DNA of 64,000 nt from contig PLCB01000009.1 in assembly GCA_003134695.1 (NCBI GenBank), forward strand, positions 1 to 64,000, read 5' to 3'. Origin of the DNA: Candidatus Zemynaea palustris. Lineage in GTDB: Bacteria > Vulcanimicrobiota > Vulcanimicrobiia > Vulcanimicrobiales > Vulcanimicrobiaceae. Every line of letters starts with the position of its first letter. Position 1 is the first letter of the stretch. The position numbers and the translations under genes were made by a program. The notes under the pieces were generated by a model, which was given only the letters and a program-made list of their open reading frames with translations, had not been told where the DNA came from and made no database searches. Below, in pieces: positions 37,639 to 45,354 of the stretch.

Positions 37639-38283
37639 CTAGATTTCGCGGATGCGCATGATCATCTGCGCGTGCGAGTCGATGCCCGGCGTCCCCGGCT
37701 GCGCGCCATGATCGAGCCCGTCGCTGCTATAGACCAAGAAGATCCGATCGGTCGCCGAGAGGTGGTAGGTCGTCGTGACGGAGAGATCGGCCGTCCCGAG
37801 CGGCGTCGTGGTAAACGTGTTCGTCGTCCCCGAACCGTCGAGTGGGAGCAGCGCTCCGGTCCCCGGCGTCAGACTGAAGAGGCCGTAATGCCCGGACTCT
37901 TTCAGGGCGACGAAACCGAGATGGAGCCGGTCGCCGGCGCCGGCAGTCGTTACGTCGACCGTGCCCCCCGCTCCCAGCCACTTCCCGAAGTTGAATCCTA
38001 GCGGTTTGCCGTTTGCGTTGAAGAGTTGCGACGTGCGGTCGTCGCTGGCCAGACTCGCCGCTCGGAGACCTGCGAGGTGCTGGATGTTCGAGCCGTCCGT
38101 CCCTTGCGCCGCACCGCCGTCGCGCACAAAAACCTGCGGATCGATCGGTTGTTGCGTGAGATCGGCGTAGAACGTCGCGTGCGTCATGAACAGCCAGTGC
38201 TGTTCTTGCGCGGCGAGCGGGGTGGTGAGGGCGACCAGCAACAGCGTCGTAGCCGACGTCAGGGCGAGAAACAGTTTGCGCAT
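37639..38283 (-). CDS. Exported protein of unknown function upstream of psuG
   Basis: 214 aa. Signal peptide MRKLFLALTSATTLLLVALT with cleavage near LAAQ. The mature part (HWLFMTHATFYADL; FVALKESGHYGLFSLTPG) is beta-rich with many Thr/Gly and no Cys or transmembrane segment. AGAGG lies 9 nt before ATG 38283. It sits between a Lys/Arg-rich protein and psuG in a compact three-gene run. No known family recognised. Confidence 0.7.
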   Translation of the reverse strand: MRKLFLALTSATTLLLVALTTPLAAQEQHWLFMTHATFYADLTQQPIDPQVFVRDGGAAQGTDGSNIQHLAGLRAASLASDDRTSQLFNANGKPLGFNFGKWLGAGGTVDVTTAGAGDRLHLGFVALKESGHYGLFSLTPGTGALLPLDGSGTTNTFTTTPLGTADLSVTTTYHLSATDRIFLVYSSDGLDHGAQPGTPGIDSHAQMIMRIREI

Positions 38284-38294
38284 TGGGTTAACCT

Positions 38295-38624
38295 CTAAGA
38301 CGTGCGACGGCGCGGGCGTTTGCCGGTTACGTTGTCAATCCGATCGGCGATCTGTTCGGCGGTCGAGGCGCCTTCTTGCAGTATCTGACCGACTTGCTTT
38401 GCGGTCGCCGCAACTTCGCGCACCGTCGTCGTCGCGCGCTTCGCTCCGCGCACGGCCTTGCGGGCGACGGCCGCGCCCTTCTTGATTACGGCACCGGCTT
38501 TCTTTCGTGCGCCGGTCTTGCGCCGCGTCCGTTTTGCCGTGGCTTTCTTGCCGCGTTCGCTCTTGTGAACCGCGGCCCGCTTCCCGCGAGTCGATTTCTT
38601 CCGTCGAGTCTTTCGTGCAGCCAT
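38295..38624 (-). CDS. Lys/Arg-rich histone H1-like protein
   Basis: 109 aa, extremely basic in the first ~60 residues (RRKKSTRGKRAAVHKSERGK) with AKK/RK repeats, then an Ala/Val helix segment (TTTVREVAATAKQVGQILQE) and a basic tail. This composition matches H1-like nucleoid-associated proteins, which bind DNA through disordered basic tails. GGAGAG precedes ATG. Sequence match to a specific family is compositional, so DNA binding is an inference. Confidence 0.7.
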   Translation of the reverse strand: MAARKTRRKKSTRGKRAAVHKSERGKKATAKRTRRKTGARKKAGAVIKKGAAVARKAVRGAKRATTTVREVAATAKQVGQILQEGASTAEQIADRIDNVTGKRPRRRTS

Positions 38625-38683
38625 TCTCTCTCCGTTCCCTTAAATCGGCGATCCAACCGCATTGGCTTCAGCTGGGCAAGCGT

Positions 38684-39196
38684 TCACTTCGGACCCGACT
38701 GGGGTCGTGGCGACGACCAACTTTCGTAGGTCGCATTTTCGTGCTGCTGCGGCCGTCTCCGAACGATGCCGAGTGCGAGATCTTTCACGATGTAGCGCAA
38801 CAACCGTGACGCCGCCGGGATGATCGCGCGGTCGTAGAACTCGCGCGGCCGCTCGTCCGGAAGGATCGCGACGACCTCCTGCTCGCAGATGTCGCCCGTG
38901 TCGAGCCCGTCGTCGGCCCAGAACCAGGTCGCTCCGGTGTAACCCTCACCGAGCTTGAAGGCCCACTTGATGGAGTCCGGGCCGCGATGTCGCGGTAGGA
39001 GGGACGGGTGGAAGATCAGCGTCCCGAACTCGGGCTTTGCCAGGTCTTCGGCGCCGATCTTGACGGTGAGGCGTGGAGCGATCGCGACGGTCGCGGCCGC
39101 GGGATCGTCGACGACTTCGACGGCCTCATCTCTGAGAATGTCGAGACAGGCCTGCACCATCGGTTGTTCGCGATCGCCGATTACGTAGACCGTCAT
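38684..39196 (-). CDS. Formyltransferase-fold protein with altered active site
   Basis: 170 aa, similar to the catalytic half of methionyl-tRNA/GAR formyltransferases: FHPSLLPRHRG (about residues 60-72) and TWFWADDGLDTGDICEQEV. The catalytic His and the Asp of LDTGD are present, but the position that is usually Asn (NxHPS) is Ile here (IFHPS). The normal N-terminal Rossmann part is shortened. It may act on another substrate or be inactive as a formyltransferase. Divergent from the DUF2079 gene. Confidence 0.75.
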   Translation of the reverse strand: MTVYVIGDREQPMVQACLDILRDEAVEVVDDPAAATVAIAPRLTVKIGAEDLAKPEFGTLIFHPSLLPRHRGPDSIKWAFKLGEGYTGATWFWADDGLDTGDICEQEVVAILPDERPREFYDRAIIPAASRLLRYIVKDLALGIVRRRPQQHENATYESWSSPRPQSGPK

Positions 39197-39245
39197 GACG
39201 CTTTACTCGGAGGCCTTGCCGTCCAGCCCTGCCAAAGGCCGCGTA

Positions 39246-40766
39246 ATGCTGGCGCGCTACGGCGATCGGCGGCTTGCGGTTGCGATTGCCCTGTACCTCG
39301 TCGTCCTCGGATCGCTTGCGGCTTGGCGCTGGCACATTGGAACCTACGGCGCCGACACGGGACTCTTCACGCAGGTCGTCTCCGATGGGCTCGGGGGCTT
39401 TCGCGACGGACCGGAAGACGGGACCCACTTCAGGTTCCATTGGTCGCCCCTGCTGGCGCTGCTCTGGCCGTTGGTCGCCGCGCCGCATCTGTCGCTGGTC
39501 CTGCAATTCGTCCAAGTCGCCCTCATCGCTGCGACCGCGATTCCACTCTATCTGCTGGCGCGAACGTATCTGCCGGAAAAACTTGGGCTCGCGGTGGCGT
39601 GCTTGGCGCTGGTGTATCCGCCGCTCATGGCCGTCGCTTTCACGGAATTTCACGAGATCGCATTCTATCCGCCGATCGCCGTCGGACTATTTTGGGCGGC
39701 CGATCGCGCGGCTTGGCGCTGGTTTGCCGTCTTTGCGTGCGCGTCGGCGCTGATTCGCGAGGACACCTGCATCGTTTTCGCGATCGTCGGCCTTGTCTTC
39801 GCGGCGATCGGTGTGCTGCGGCGTGGCACGCAAATCGTGGGCGACGACGGACTGCTCGTCGGGAGGCCGCGGCAGCCCCGTGCCTTGGCGCTCGCCGGCG
39901 TCGCGCTGGCACTCGTGAACGTGGCGGCACCGCTCGCATATTTCGGTCTCGTGATTCCACGAGTCGGAGCTTGGGAGCCGTCACATTTCTACGATTACCC
40001 GTTCGCAAGTTCGCCGCTCGGCTTGCTCGCGGCGCTGTTCGCTCACCCGGCGTACGTCGCCTATTTGCTCAATTACGGAAGGTTGACGTATCTGATCGAG
40101 GCGTTCGTGCCGCTGGCGCTGTTGCCGTTCTTTTCGCGTTGGTCGTTGCTCGCGCTACCCGGACTCGGTATCGTGCTCTTGTCGAGCAGTTGGATTGCGT
40201 GGCGCATGGGCTCCCACTATGCGGCGATTTTCGTGCCGTGGCTGTTCATCGGCGCGTTGGCGGCGCTGGTGCGCTGGCACCGCGCTGGGCGCACTCTCCG
40301 CGTGCGCCGTTTCCTGACCGCCGCGTTTGCTATCTGCGCCTTGGTGCTCGTCGCGTTCAACCCGCTGCATCCGCTGCACTATATCCGGCCGATCTACCCT
40401 AAGGGCGACGACATCGGGCGGGCACTTGCATCGATCCCGGCAAGCGCGCACGTGTTGACGCATGACGAATGGTTCACCTGGATCGCCTCGACGCACCCGC
40501 ACGCGACCGTGTTCCTGTGTCCGGACGTCGACATGCTCGTCCTCGGCGACGAGTATCCGACAAAATTGTGGCCGGAGGTTCACGCCGAGCTCGAGAGCGG
40601 TCAACTCCGATTTGCCCGGCGCTTTGGACGCGTTACGGTCTACCTACGCCGGGCGGATAGGCCGGGCGAGTACGAGAATTGCGCTACCGGCCGTTACGAC
40701 GATTTTCCGAGCCGGCGCGCGTTTCTCGACTTCAACCTGAAGAGGATGGAATCGACGCGCCGCTAG
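39246..40766 (+). CDS. DUF2079-domain multi-pass membrane protein
   Basis: 506 aa from ATG 39246; an in-frame ATG at 39195 would overlap the start codon of the divergent gene and lacks a spaced Shine-Dalgarno, whereas AAAGG precedes 39246. About 10 helices, with HIGTYGADTGLFTQVVSDGL early, AFTEFHEIAFYPPIAVGLFW and the AHVLTHDEWFTWIASTHPHA soluble tail, as in DUF2079 proteins. These resemble GT-C glycosyltransferases; a lipid-linked sugar transfer role is only suggested by fold. Its 3' end overlaps the convergent methyltransferase by ~35 bp. Confidence 0.8.
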   Translation: MLARYGDRRLAVAIALYLVVLGSLAAWRWHIGTYGADTGLFTQVVSDGLGGFRDGPEDGTHFRFHWSPLLALLWPLVAAPHLSLVLQFVQVALIAATAIPLYLLARTYLPEKLGLAVACLALVYPPLMAVAFTEFHEIAFYPPIAVGLFWAADRAAWRWFAVFACASALIREDTCIVFAIVGLVFAAIGVLRRGTQIVGDDGLLVGRPRQPRALALAGVALALVNVAAPLAYFGLVIPRVGAWEPSHFYDYPFASSPLGLLAALFAHPAYVAYLLNYGRLTYLIEAFVPLALLPFFSRWSLLALPGLGIVLLSSSWIAWRMGSHYAAIFVPWLFIGALAALVRWHRAGRTLRVRRFLTAAFAICALVLVAFNPLHPLHYIRPIYPKGDDIGRALASIPASAHVLTHDEWFTWIASTHPHATVFLCPDVDMLVLGDEYPTKLWPEVHAELESGQLRFARRFGRVTVYLRRADRPGEYENCATGRYDDFPSRRAFLDFNLKRMESTRR

Positions 40767-41373
40767 CCGAGGGTGCGCTCCAAAGCGTCTGGTAGTCGTC
40801 GAGTACGCAGGTCCAACCGAGTTCGGCGAGTCGCCGTTTGGCAAGCCGCGGCTTTCCGCCGCCAGGAAGATCCCCGTCGTCGATCAGCACGAGCGCGTGT
40901 GCCGCGAGCGACGGAAGCGCAGCATCGAGCTCGCCGAGGCAATGCAGCTGCGAGGCCTCGCGGGCCGCATCGCGGTTCGGTTCGAGTTCGTAATCGAAGC
41001 TGTCGAGATAGAGGAAGTCGATTTCGACGCGGGGCTGCGTCATGGCCCACGCGGTGAGAAACGCGATCGAATCGCCGACGTGGTACGAGATCCAGCGCTT
41101 GTAGCGCCGGGTGATGCGCCGGCAGAGCGCCATGTTATGAGGGCTGAGGTCGACGGTGAAGAGCCGGCCACCGCCCCGTTCGAGAAATTCGCCGAAAAGC
41201 ACGGTCGAGTACCCGGCGCTATAGTCGTTTTTCTCACGGACGCAGCCGGTCTCGACGATCGCGCGATTCGGACCAGTGCGCTCGAGCAAGAGCGCAAAGG
41301 CGGCGCGGAACGTCCGGTAGCGCTTCCCCAGCCGGGCCTGGTACGCCCGCTCGAACCAGGCAAGGTCCTTCAC
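40732..41373 (-). CDS. Class I SAM-dependent methyltransferase-like protein
   Basis: 213 aa from GTG 41373 (VKDLAWFERAYQARLGKRYR); the longer frame to 41547 is low-quality and would overlap the cytochrome gene. IVETGCVREKNDYSAGYSTV, LFTVDLSPHNMALC and IDFLYLDSFDYELEPNRD fit the Methyltransf_24 type Rossmann fold (SAM loop, acidic residue and motif IV). Substrate unknown. Confidence 0.65.
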   Translation of the reverse strand: MKDLAWFERAYQARLGKRYRTFRAAFALLLERTGPNRAIVETGCVREKNDYSAGYSTVLFGEFLERGGGRLFTVDLSPHNMALCRRITRRYKRWISYHVGDSIAFLTAWAMTQPRVEIDFLYLDSFDYELEPNRDAAREASQLHCLGELDAALPSLAAHALVLIDDGDLPGGGKPRLAKRRLAELGWTCVLDDYQTLWSAPSASGASIPSSSG

Positions 41374-41449
41374 GACTGCCTGCTTATCGCGCGACGAACG
41401 CGGTCCCCTCGGTGGGGTGGAGCACGGCGTTGCGGAAACACTTCCGGCT

Positions 41450-42672
41450 ATGCCGAGACGTTTGATCGGACCGCTCGTCATGGCCGCGCTGGTGTGCTGG
41501 GCGATCGCCGCGCGGGGGCAGGCGACGTTGCCGGAAGGCAGCGGCAAGGATGTCGTGGAGACGAAGTGTTCGGTCTGTCACGGCCTGCAACAGATCACGC
41601 GAGCGGGCTACTCGCACGACGGCTGGCTGAACGTGGTGGCGATGATGGTCAACGTCGGAGCGAAGCTTTCGCCGGCGGAAGCGTCGACGGTCGTCGACTA
41701 TCTCGCCAAGAACTTCCCGGAGAAAGCCGGGCCGGCGCCGGTGATCGTTCCGGGGAGCGCGCACGTGACGATTCAGGAATGGGTCGTCCCGACGCCGGGC
41801 TCGCGTCCTCACGATCCTCTGGCGATGCCCGATGGTTCGATTTGGTACAGCGGCCAGATGGCGAACGTGCTCGGCCGGCTGGATCCGACGACCGGTGTGA
41901 TCAGGGAGTATCACTTACCCGAAGGTTCGGGGCCGCACGGTCTGATGCCGGACACGGCCGGCAATATCTGGTACACGGCAAACTTCAAAGCTTACATTGG
42001 AAAGTTCGACCCGAAGACCGGGAAGGTGAGGGAGTATCCGATGCCGACCCGGCGGCGCGCGATCCACACACCCTCGTTTTCGACCAGAAGGGCCTGTTGT
42101 GGTTCACCGTGCAGGGCGGTAATTTCGTCGGGCACCTGGACCCGAAGACGGGTGACGTCAAACTCGTCAAGCTACCGTCGCCGAGATCGCTGCCGTACGG
42201 GATGGTCATCAACTCGAAAGGCGTCCCATTTTTCGACGAGTTCGGCGGGAATCGGATCGCGCGGATCGATCCCGAGACGCTGGAACTCCACGAATACACG
42301 CTGCCCGATCCAGCTGCGCGGCCGCGCCGCATCGCGAAGACGAGCGACGACGTGATTTGGTATTCGGATTACGGCCGAGGGTATCTGGGACGTCTCGATC
42401 CGGTGACGGGAAAAGTCACCGAGTGGGCGTCACCCGGCGGTGCGAAGTCGCGTCCCTACGGGATCGCGGTCATCAAGGGCGTCATCTGGTACAGCGAATC
42501 GGGCGTCGAGCCGAACACGATCGTGCGCTTCGATCCGAAGACTGAGAAGTTCCAAACTTGGACGATTCCGTCCGGCGGGGGCGTGGTACGCAACGTGAGC
42601 GTGACGCGCGACGGAAATCTCGCGATCGCCTGCAGCGGTGTGAACCGAATCGGCCTCGTCGAGATCCGGTAG
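41450..42672 (+). pseudogene. Cytochrome c / Vgb-type beta-propeller gene with one frameshift
   Basis: Two consecutive frames make one protein. The first (from ATG 41450) has a signal peptide (LIGPLVMAALVCWAIAARGQ), a c-type heme site KCSVCHGLQQ and the start of a virginiamycin-B-lyase-like propeller (WYSGQMANVLGRLDPTTG). The second continues it without a break in homology (FDQKGLLWFTVQGGNFVGHL to GVNRIGLVEIR). The frame changes at about 42046, where one G appears missing (CCGACCC for CCGGACCC); restoring it gives ~408 aa. Either a real mutation or an assembly/sequencing error. If intact, a periplasmic heme protein with a propeller. Confidence 0.8.
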
Positions 42673-42783
42673 CTCGCCGGCCGTCGCAAGCGCAAGGCTC
42701 GCGAGATTTTGGTAGTAATTCCGCGGAGTTGGGTATCGGTGCGGTGAGCCCGATCCAACCGTAGGCTCGAAAGGGGTCCAATC

Positions 42784-43740
42784 TTGCGGCACCTTGTGTC
42801 GGTCTCCCTCGCATCTGCCCTCGGCGCTGCGGCGCTGTTTTTCGCACTCGGCTTACCGGCGAGCGCCCAGTACACGGTGTCCATCAACGGCAGGCCGCTC
42901 AACCTGTCGCCCGAACCGATTGAACGCGGCGGACGCGTCTTCGTGCCGCTGCGCGGCGTCTTCGAGCAGCTCGGCGCGAGCGTCGTGTATGCGAACGGGC
43001 AGATCAACGCGACCGGCAACGGCCGCACGATCTCGCTCACAGTTGGTTCTACGCAAGCCATCGTCGACGGCGCGCCGCAACTCCTCGAGATCGCGCCCTT
43101 CATCGTCGGCGACAGCGCGTACGTTCCACTGCGTTTCGTTTCGCAGGCGTTTGGCGCGACGGTGAATTACGAGAGTTCGAATCGCCTCGTGTTGATTACG
43201 ACCGACGGCTCGACGGCGATCTCTCAGCAAAACCCGCCGCCCGCGTTGCCGCCGGGCACGAGCATCGTCGGCACGCTGTCGCGAGACATCAGCACGGCGA
43301 CGGCGCAAATCGGCGACACGTTTGCGATCGATCTCATGCCGCCGTACCCGAACGACGACCCGTCGTTCGCCAACGCCTACATCCGCGGGCATGTCGGTAG
43401 CGTGACGCGTGCCGGACAAGGCACTCAGGCGCAGCTCGGGCTTTCTCTTGACCAACTCGTCTTCGCCGACGGGCGCACGATGCCGATCTCCGGATACGTC
43501 ACGGCGGTCGACGAGCAACACAAGAGCGCCCTCCTGCAGCAGGCGGTGGGTGCGCTCGGCGGCATGCTCGTCGGCAACGCGCTCGGAAAGATCCTCTTCA
43601 GAACCAACGCCGGCGGAGCCGCGGGCGCGGTCGGCGGCTTTCTCTACGCCAACAATTTGAAGACGGACTTCACGGTTCCGAAATCGTCGACGGTCACCGT
43701 GCAAACCGACGTTCCGCGCCGTCAACCGAACAGACCTTAG
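42784..43740 (+). CDS. Stalk-domain (copper amine oxidase N-terminal-like) exported protein
   Basis: 318 aa from TTG 42784, with GGGG about 7 nt upstream. Signal peptide near residues 1-28 (ending ASAQ). Residues ~30-140 are the CuAO N1/stalk fold (PLRGVFEQLGASVVYANGQI; YVPLRFVSQAFGATVNYESS), a non-catalytic module in many surface proteins. The rest (SIVGTLSRDISTATAQIGDT) is beta-rich, with a Gly/Ala hydrophobic stretch (LGGMLVGNALGKILF) that may insert in a membrane. Role unknown. Confidence 0.85.
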   Translation: MRHLVSVSLASALGAAALFFALGLPASAQYTVSINGRPLNLSPEPIERGGRVFVPLRGVFEQLGASVVYANGQINATGNGRTISLTVGSTQAIVDGAPQLLEIAPFIVGDSAYVPLRFVSQAFGATVNYESSNRLVLITTDGSTAISQQNPPPALPPGTSIVGTLSRDISTATAQIGDTFAIDLMPPYPNDDPSFANAYIRGHVGSVTRAGQGTQAQLGLSLDQLVFADGRTMPISGYVTAVDEQHKSALLQQAVGALGGMLVGNALGKILFRTNAGGAAGAVGGFLYANNLKTDFTVPKSSTVTVQTDVPRRQPNRP

Positions 43741-43803
43741 TCGCCCGGCTTCCGACGCTCTTGGCGGCAGAGGGAAACTTCGACCCTACCGAACGTGCGG
43801 GCC

Positions 43804-44910
43804 ATGGCAATAGAACGAACCCGCTTTGAGGCGGCGACGCTCCGGGGGTTCGCGGCGCGGGCCCTCGAGGCGGTGGGCGTCGACGCGGACGACGCGAGGC
43901 TCGTCGGCGAGGTCTTGGTCGCTTCGGATCTTCGCGGCATCGAATCCCACGGCGTCGCGAGGCTCGAGGGTTTCTACGTCGATCGCATTCGGGATGGCCG
44001 CATCGACCCGCAAGCCGGGGCGACGACGCTGCGCGAAACGCCGACCTCGCTGTCGGTCGACGCGAACAACGGCCTCGGACATCCGGTCGGCGTGCGCACG
44101 ATGCGCCGCACGATCGAGAAGGCGCAAAGAGCCGGCTGCGCGATCGCGACCGTGCGGCGCAGCAATCACTTCGGCATCGCGGGGTACTACGCGATGCTGG
44201 CGCTGGAGAGCGATTGCATCGGTGTCGTCAGCACGAATGCCGGCCGGCTCGCGGCGCCGACGGGCGGACGGGAACCGATGCTGGGGACGAATCCGTTCGC
44301 CTTCGCCGTACCGGCCGAGGACGGCGATTCGTTCGTTCTCGACATGGCGACGACGACGGTCGCACTGGGAAAACTCGAGATCGCGAAGCGGCTTGGAAAA
44401 CCGCTGCAACGCGGCTGGGCAGTTGACCGCGACGGAAATGACACGACCGATCCCGATGCGGGGCTGCTCGGCGCGCTATTGCCGCTCGGCGGCTTTGGAA
44501 CCGAAACCGGCGGGCACAAAGGCTACGGTCTCGGGCTGCTCGCGGATTTGCTTTGCGGAGTCTTGGCCGGTGGAGTTTTCGCGCCCGACATGCCCGATTC
44601 GCGGGACCTCCTCAAGCCCGGCATCGTCAGTCATTTCTTGATGGCGATCAGGATCGACAGTTTTCGCCCGGTCGCGGACTTCAAGCGCGACGTTTCGCGC
44701 TCGCTGCGCGCGTTCCGCGAGAGCCCGCCCGCGCCGGGCTTCGAGCGCGTCTACACCGCAGGCGAACCGGAGATGATGCGAACGAAGGTACATCTGCGCG
44801 ACGGGATCGGACTCGATCCGATCGTCGTCGCAAGCCTTCACAGCGTGGCGGAAAAACTTGGCATCGACCCGCCTCCCCCGTATGTCGCGACCGCCGCAAG
44901 TCTTTATTAG
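43804..44910 (+). CDS. Ldh-family NAD(P)-dependent oxidoreductase (malate/L-lactate or ureidoglycolate dehydrogenase type)
   Basis: 368 aa from ATG 43804. Family markers: LVASDLRGIESHGVARLEGF, VRRSNHFGIAGYYAMLALES with the catalytic His, PTGGREPMLGTNPFAFAVPA, VLDMATTTVALGKLEIAK and GGHKGYGLGLLADLLCGVLA. The family includes AllD (ureidoglycolate dehydrogenase), malate and sulfolactate dehydrogenases; sequence alone does not choose. Allantoate genes in the same window make ureidoglycolate plausible. The stop overlaps the Shine-Dalgarno of the cupin gene. Confidence 0.85.
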   Translation: MAIERTRFEAATLRGFAARALEAVGVDADDARLVGEVLVASDLRGIESHGVARLEGFYVDRIRDGRIDPQAGATTLRETPTSLSVDANNGLGHPVGVRTMRRTIEKAQRAGCAIATVRRSNHFGIAGYYAMLALESDCIGVVSTNAGRLAAPTGGREPMLGTNPFAFAVPAEDGDSFVLDMATTTVALGKLEIAKRLGKPLQRGWAVDRDGNDTTDPDAGLLGALLPLGGFGTETGGHKGYGLGLLADLLCGVLAGGVFAPDMPDSRDLLKPGIVSHFLMAIRIDSFRPVADFKRDVSRSLRAFRESPPAPGFERVYTAGEPEMMRTKVHLRDGIGLDPIVVASLHSVAEKLGIDPPPPYVATAASLY

Positions 44911-44919
44911 GAGCACGTC

Positions 44920-45297
44920 ATGCTGAACGCGAATCGATTGATCGTCAGTCATCTCGCGTCGTCGCATTTCGAGGGCGGTGGTTTACGCTCGCATTACGAG
45001 TATCGCGATCTCGGCATTGGTGCGGTGACGGGTGGCAGAGTCGGCGCCCACGTCATTCGAGTTGCAAACGCTCGCGCGACGTCGCCGCCGCATACGCACG
45101 CACTCGATTTCCAGATGATCTACATCCTCAAAGGATGGGTCATCTTCGATTATGAGGGCGTTGGCGAAGTGCGGCTCGAGGAAGGCTCGTGCGCCTACCA
45201 ACCCTCGGGCATTCGCCACGCCGAAATCGCCCATAGCGACGATCTCGAAATCCTCGAAATCACCATGCCCGCCGAGTTCGAGACGGCGTCTGCCTAA
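44920..45297 (+). CDS. Small single-domain cupin
   Basis: 125 aa, one cupin barrel: PPHTHALDFQMIYILKGWVI with metal-type His residues, then YQPSGIRHAEIAHSDDLEIL. AGGAG overlaps the Ldh stop, so the two genes are an operon. Ureidoglycine aminohydrolase AllE is a two-cupin protein twice this length, so equating them is not supported; it may be an isomerase, a dioxygenase or a binding protein. Confidence 0.8.
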   Translation: MLNANRLIVSHLASSHFEGGGLRSHYEYRDLGIGAVTGGRVGAHVIRVANARATSPPHTHALDFQMIYILKGWVIFDYEGVGEVRLEEGSCAYQPSGIRHAEIAHSDDLEILEITMPAEFETASA

Positions 45298-45305
45298 TGA
45301 GAACG

Positions 45306-45349
45306 GGCACGGCGGCGGGCTCGCGCTCAAGCGAGCTCGCCACCGTGCC
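45306..45349. terminator. Bidirectional hairpin between convergent cupin and lipoprotein genes
   Basis: A 19-bp imperfect stem (45306-45324 with 45331-45349, two mismatched pairs, loop GCTCAA) lies in the ~57-bp gap between stops. Stem length and position fit a shared terminator; there is no clear T-tract on the plus side beyond ATTATTT. Confidence 0.65.
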
Positions 45350-45354
45350 GCCGA

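Noticed and set aside
40897-41449. Upstream extension of the cytochrome/propeller second frame
   Set aside because: It lies antisense to the methyltransferase gene and has no protein-like content before the propeller.
44920-45297. Cupin as ureidoglycine aminohydrolase AllE
   Set aside because: AllE is a ~260-aa bicupin; this protein is a single 125-aa cupin.
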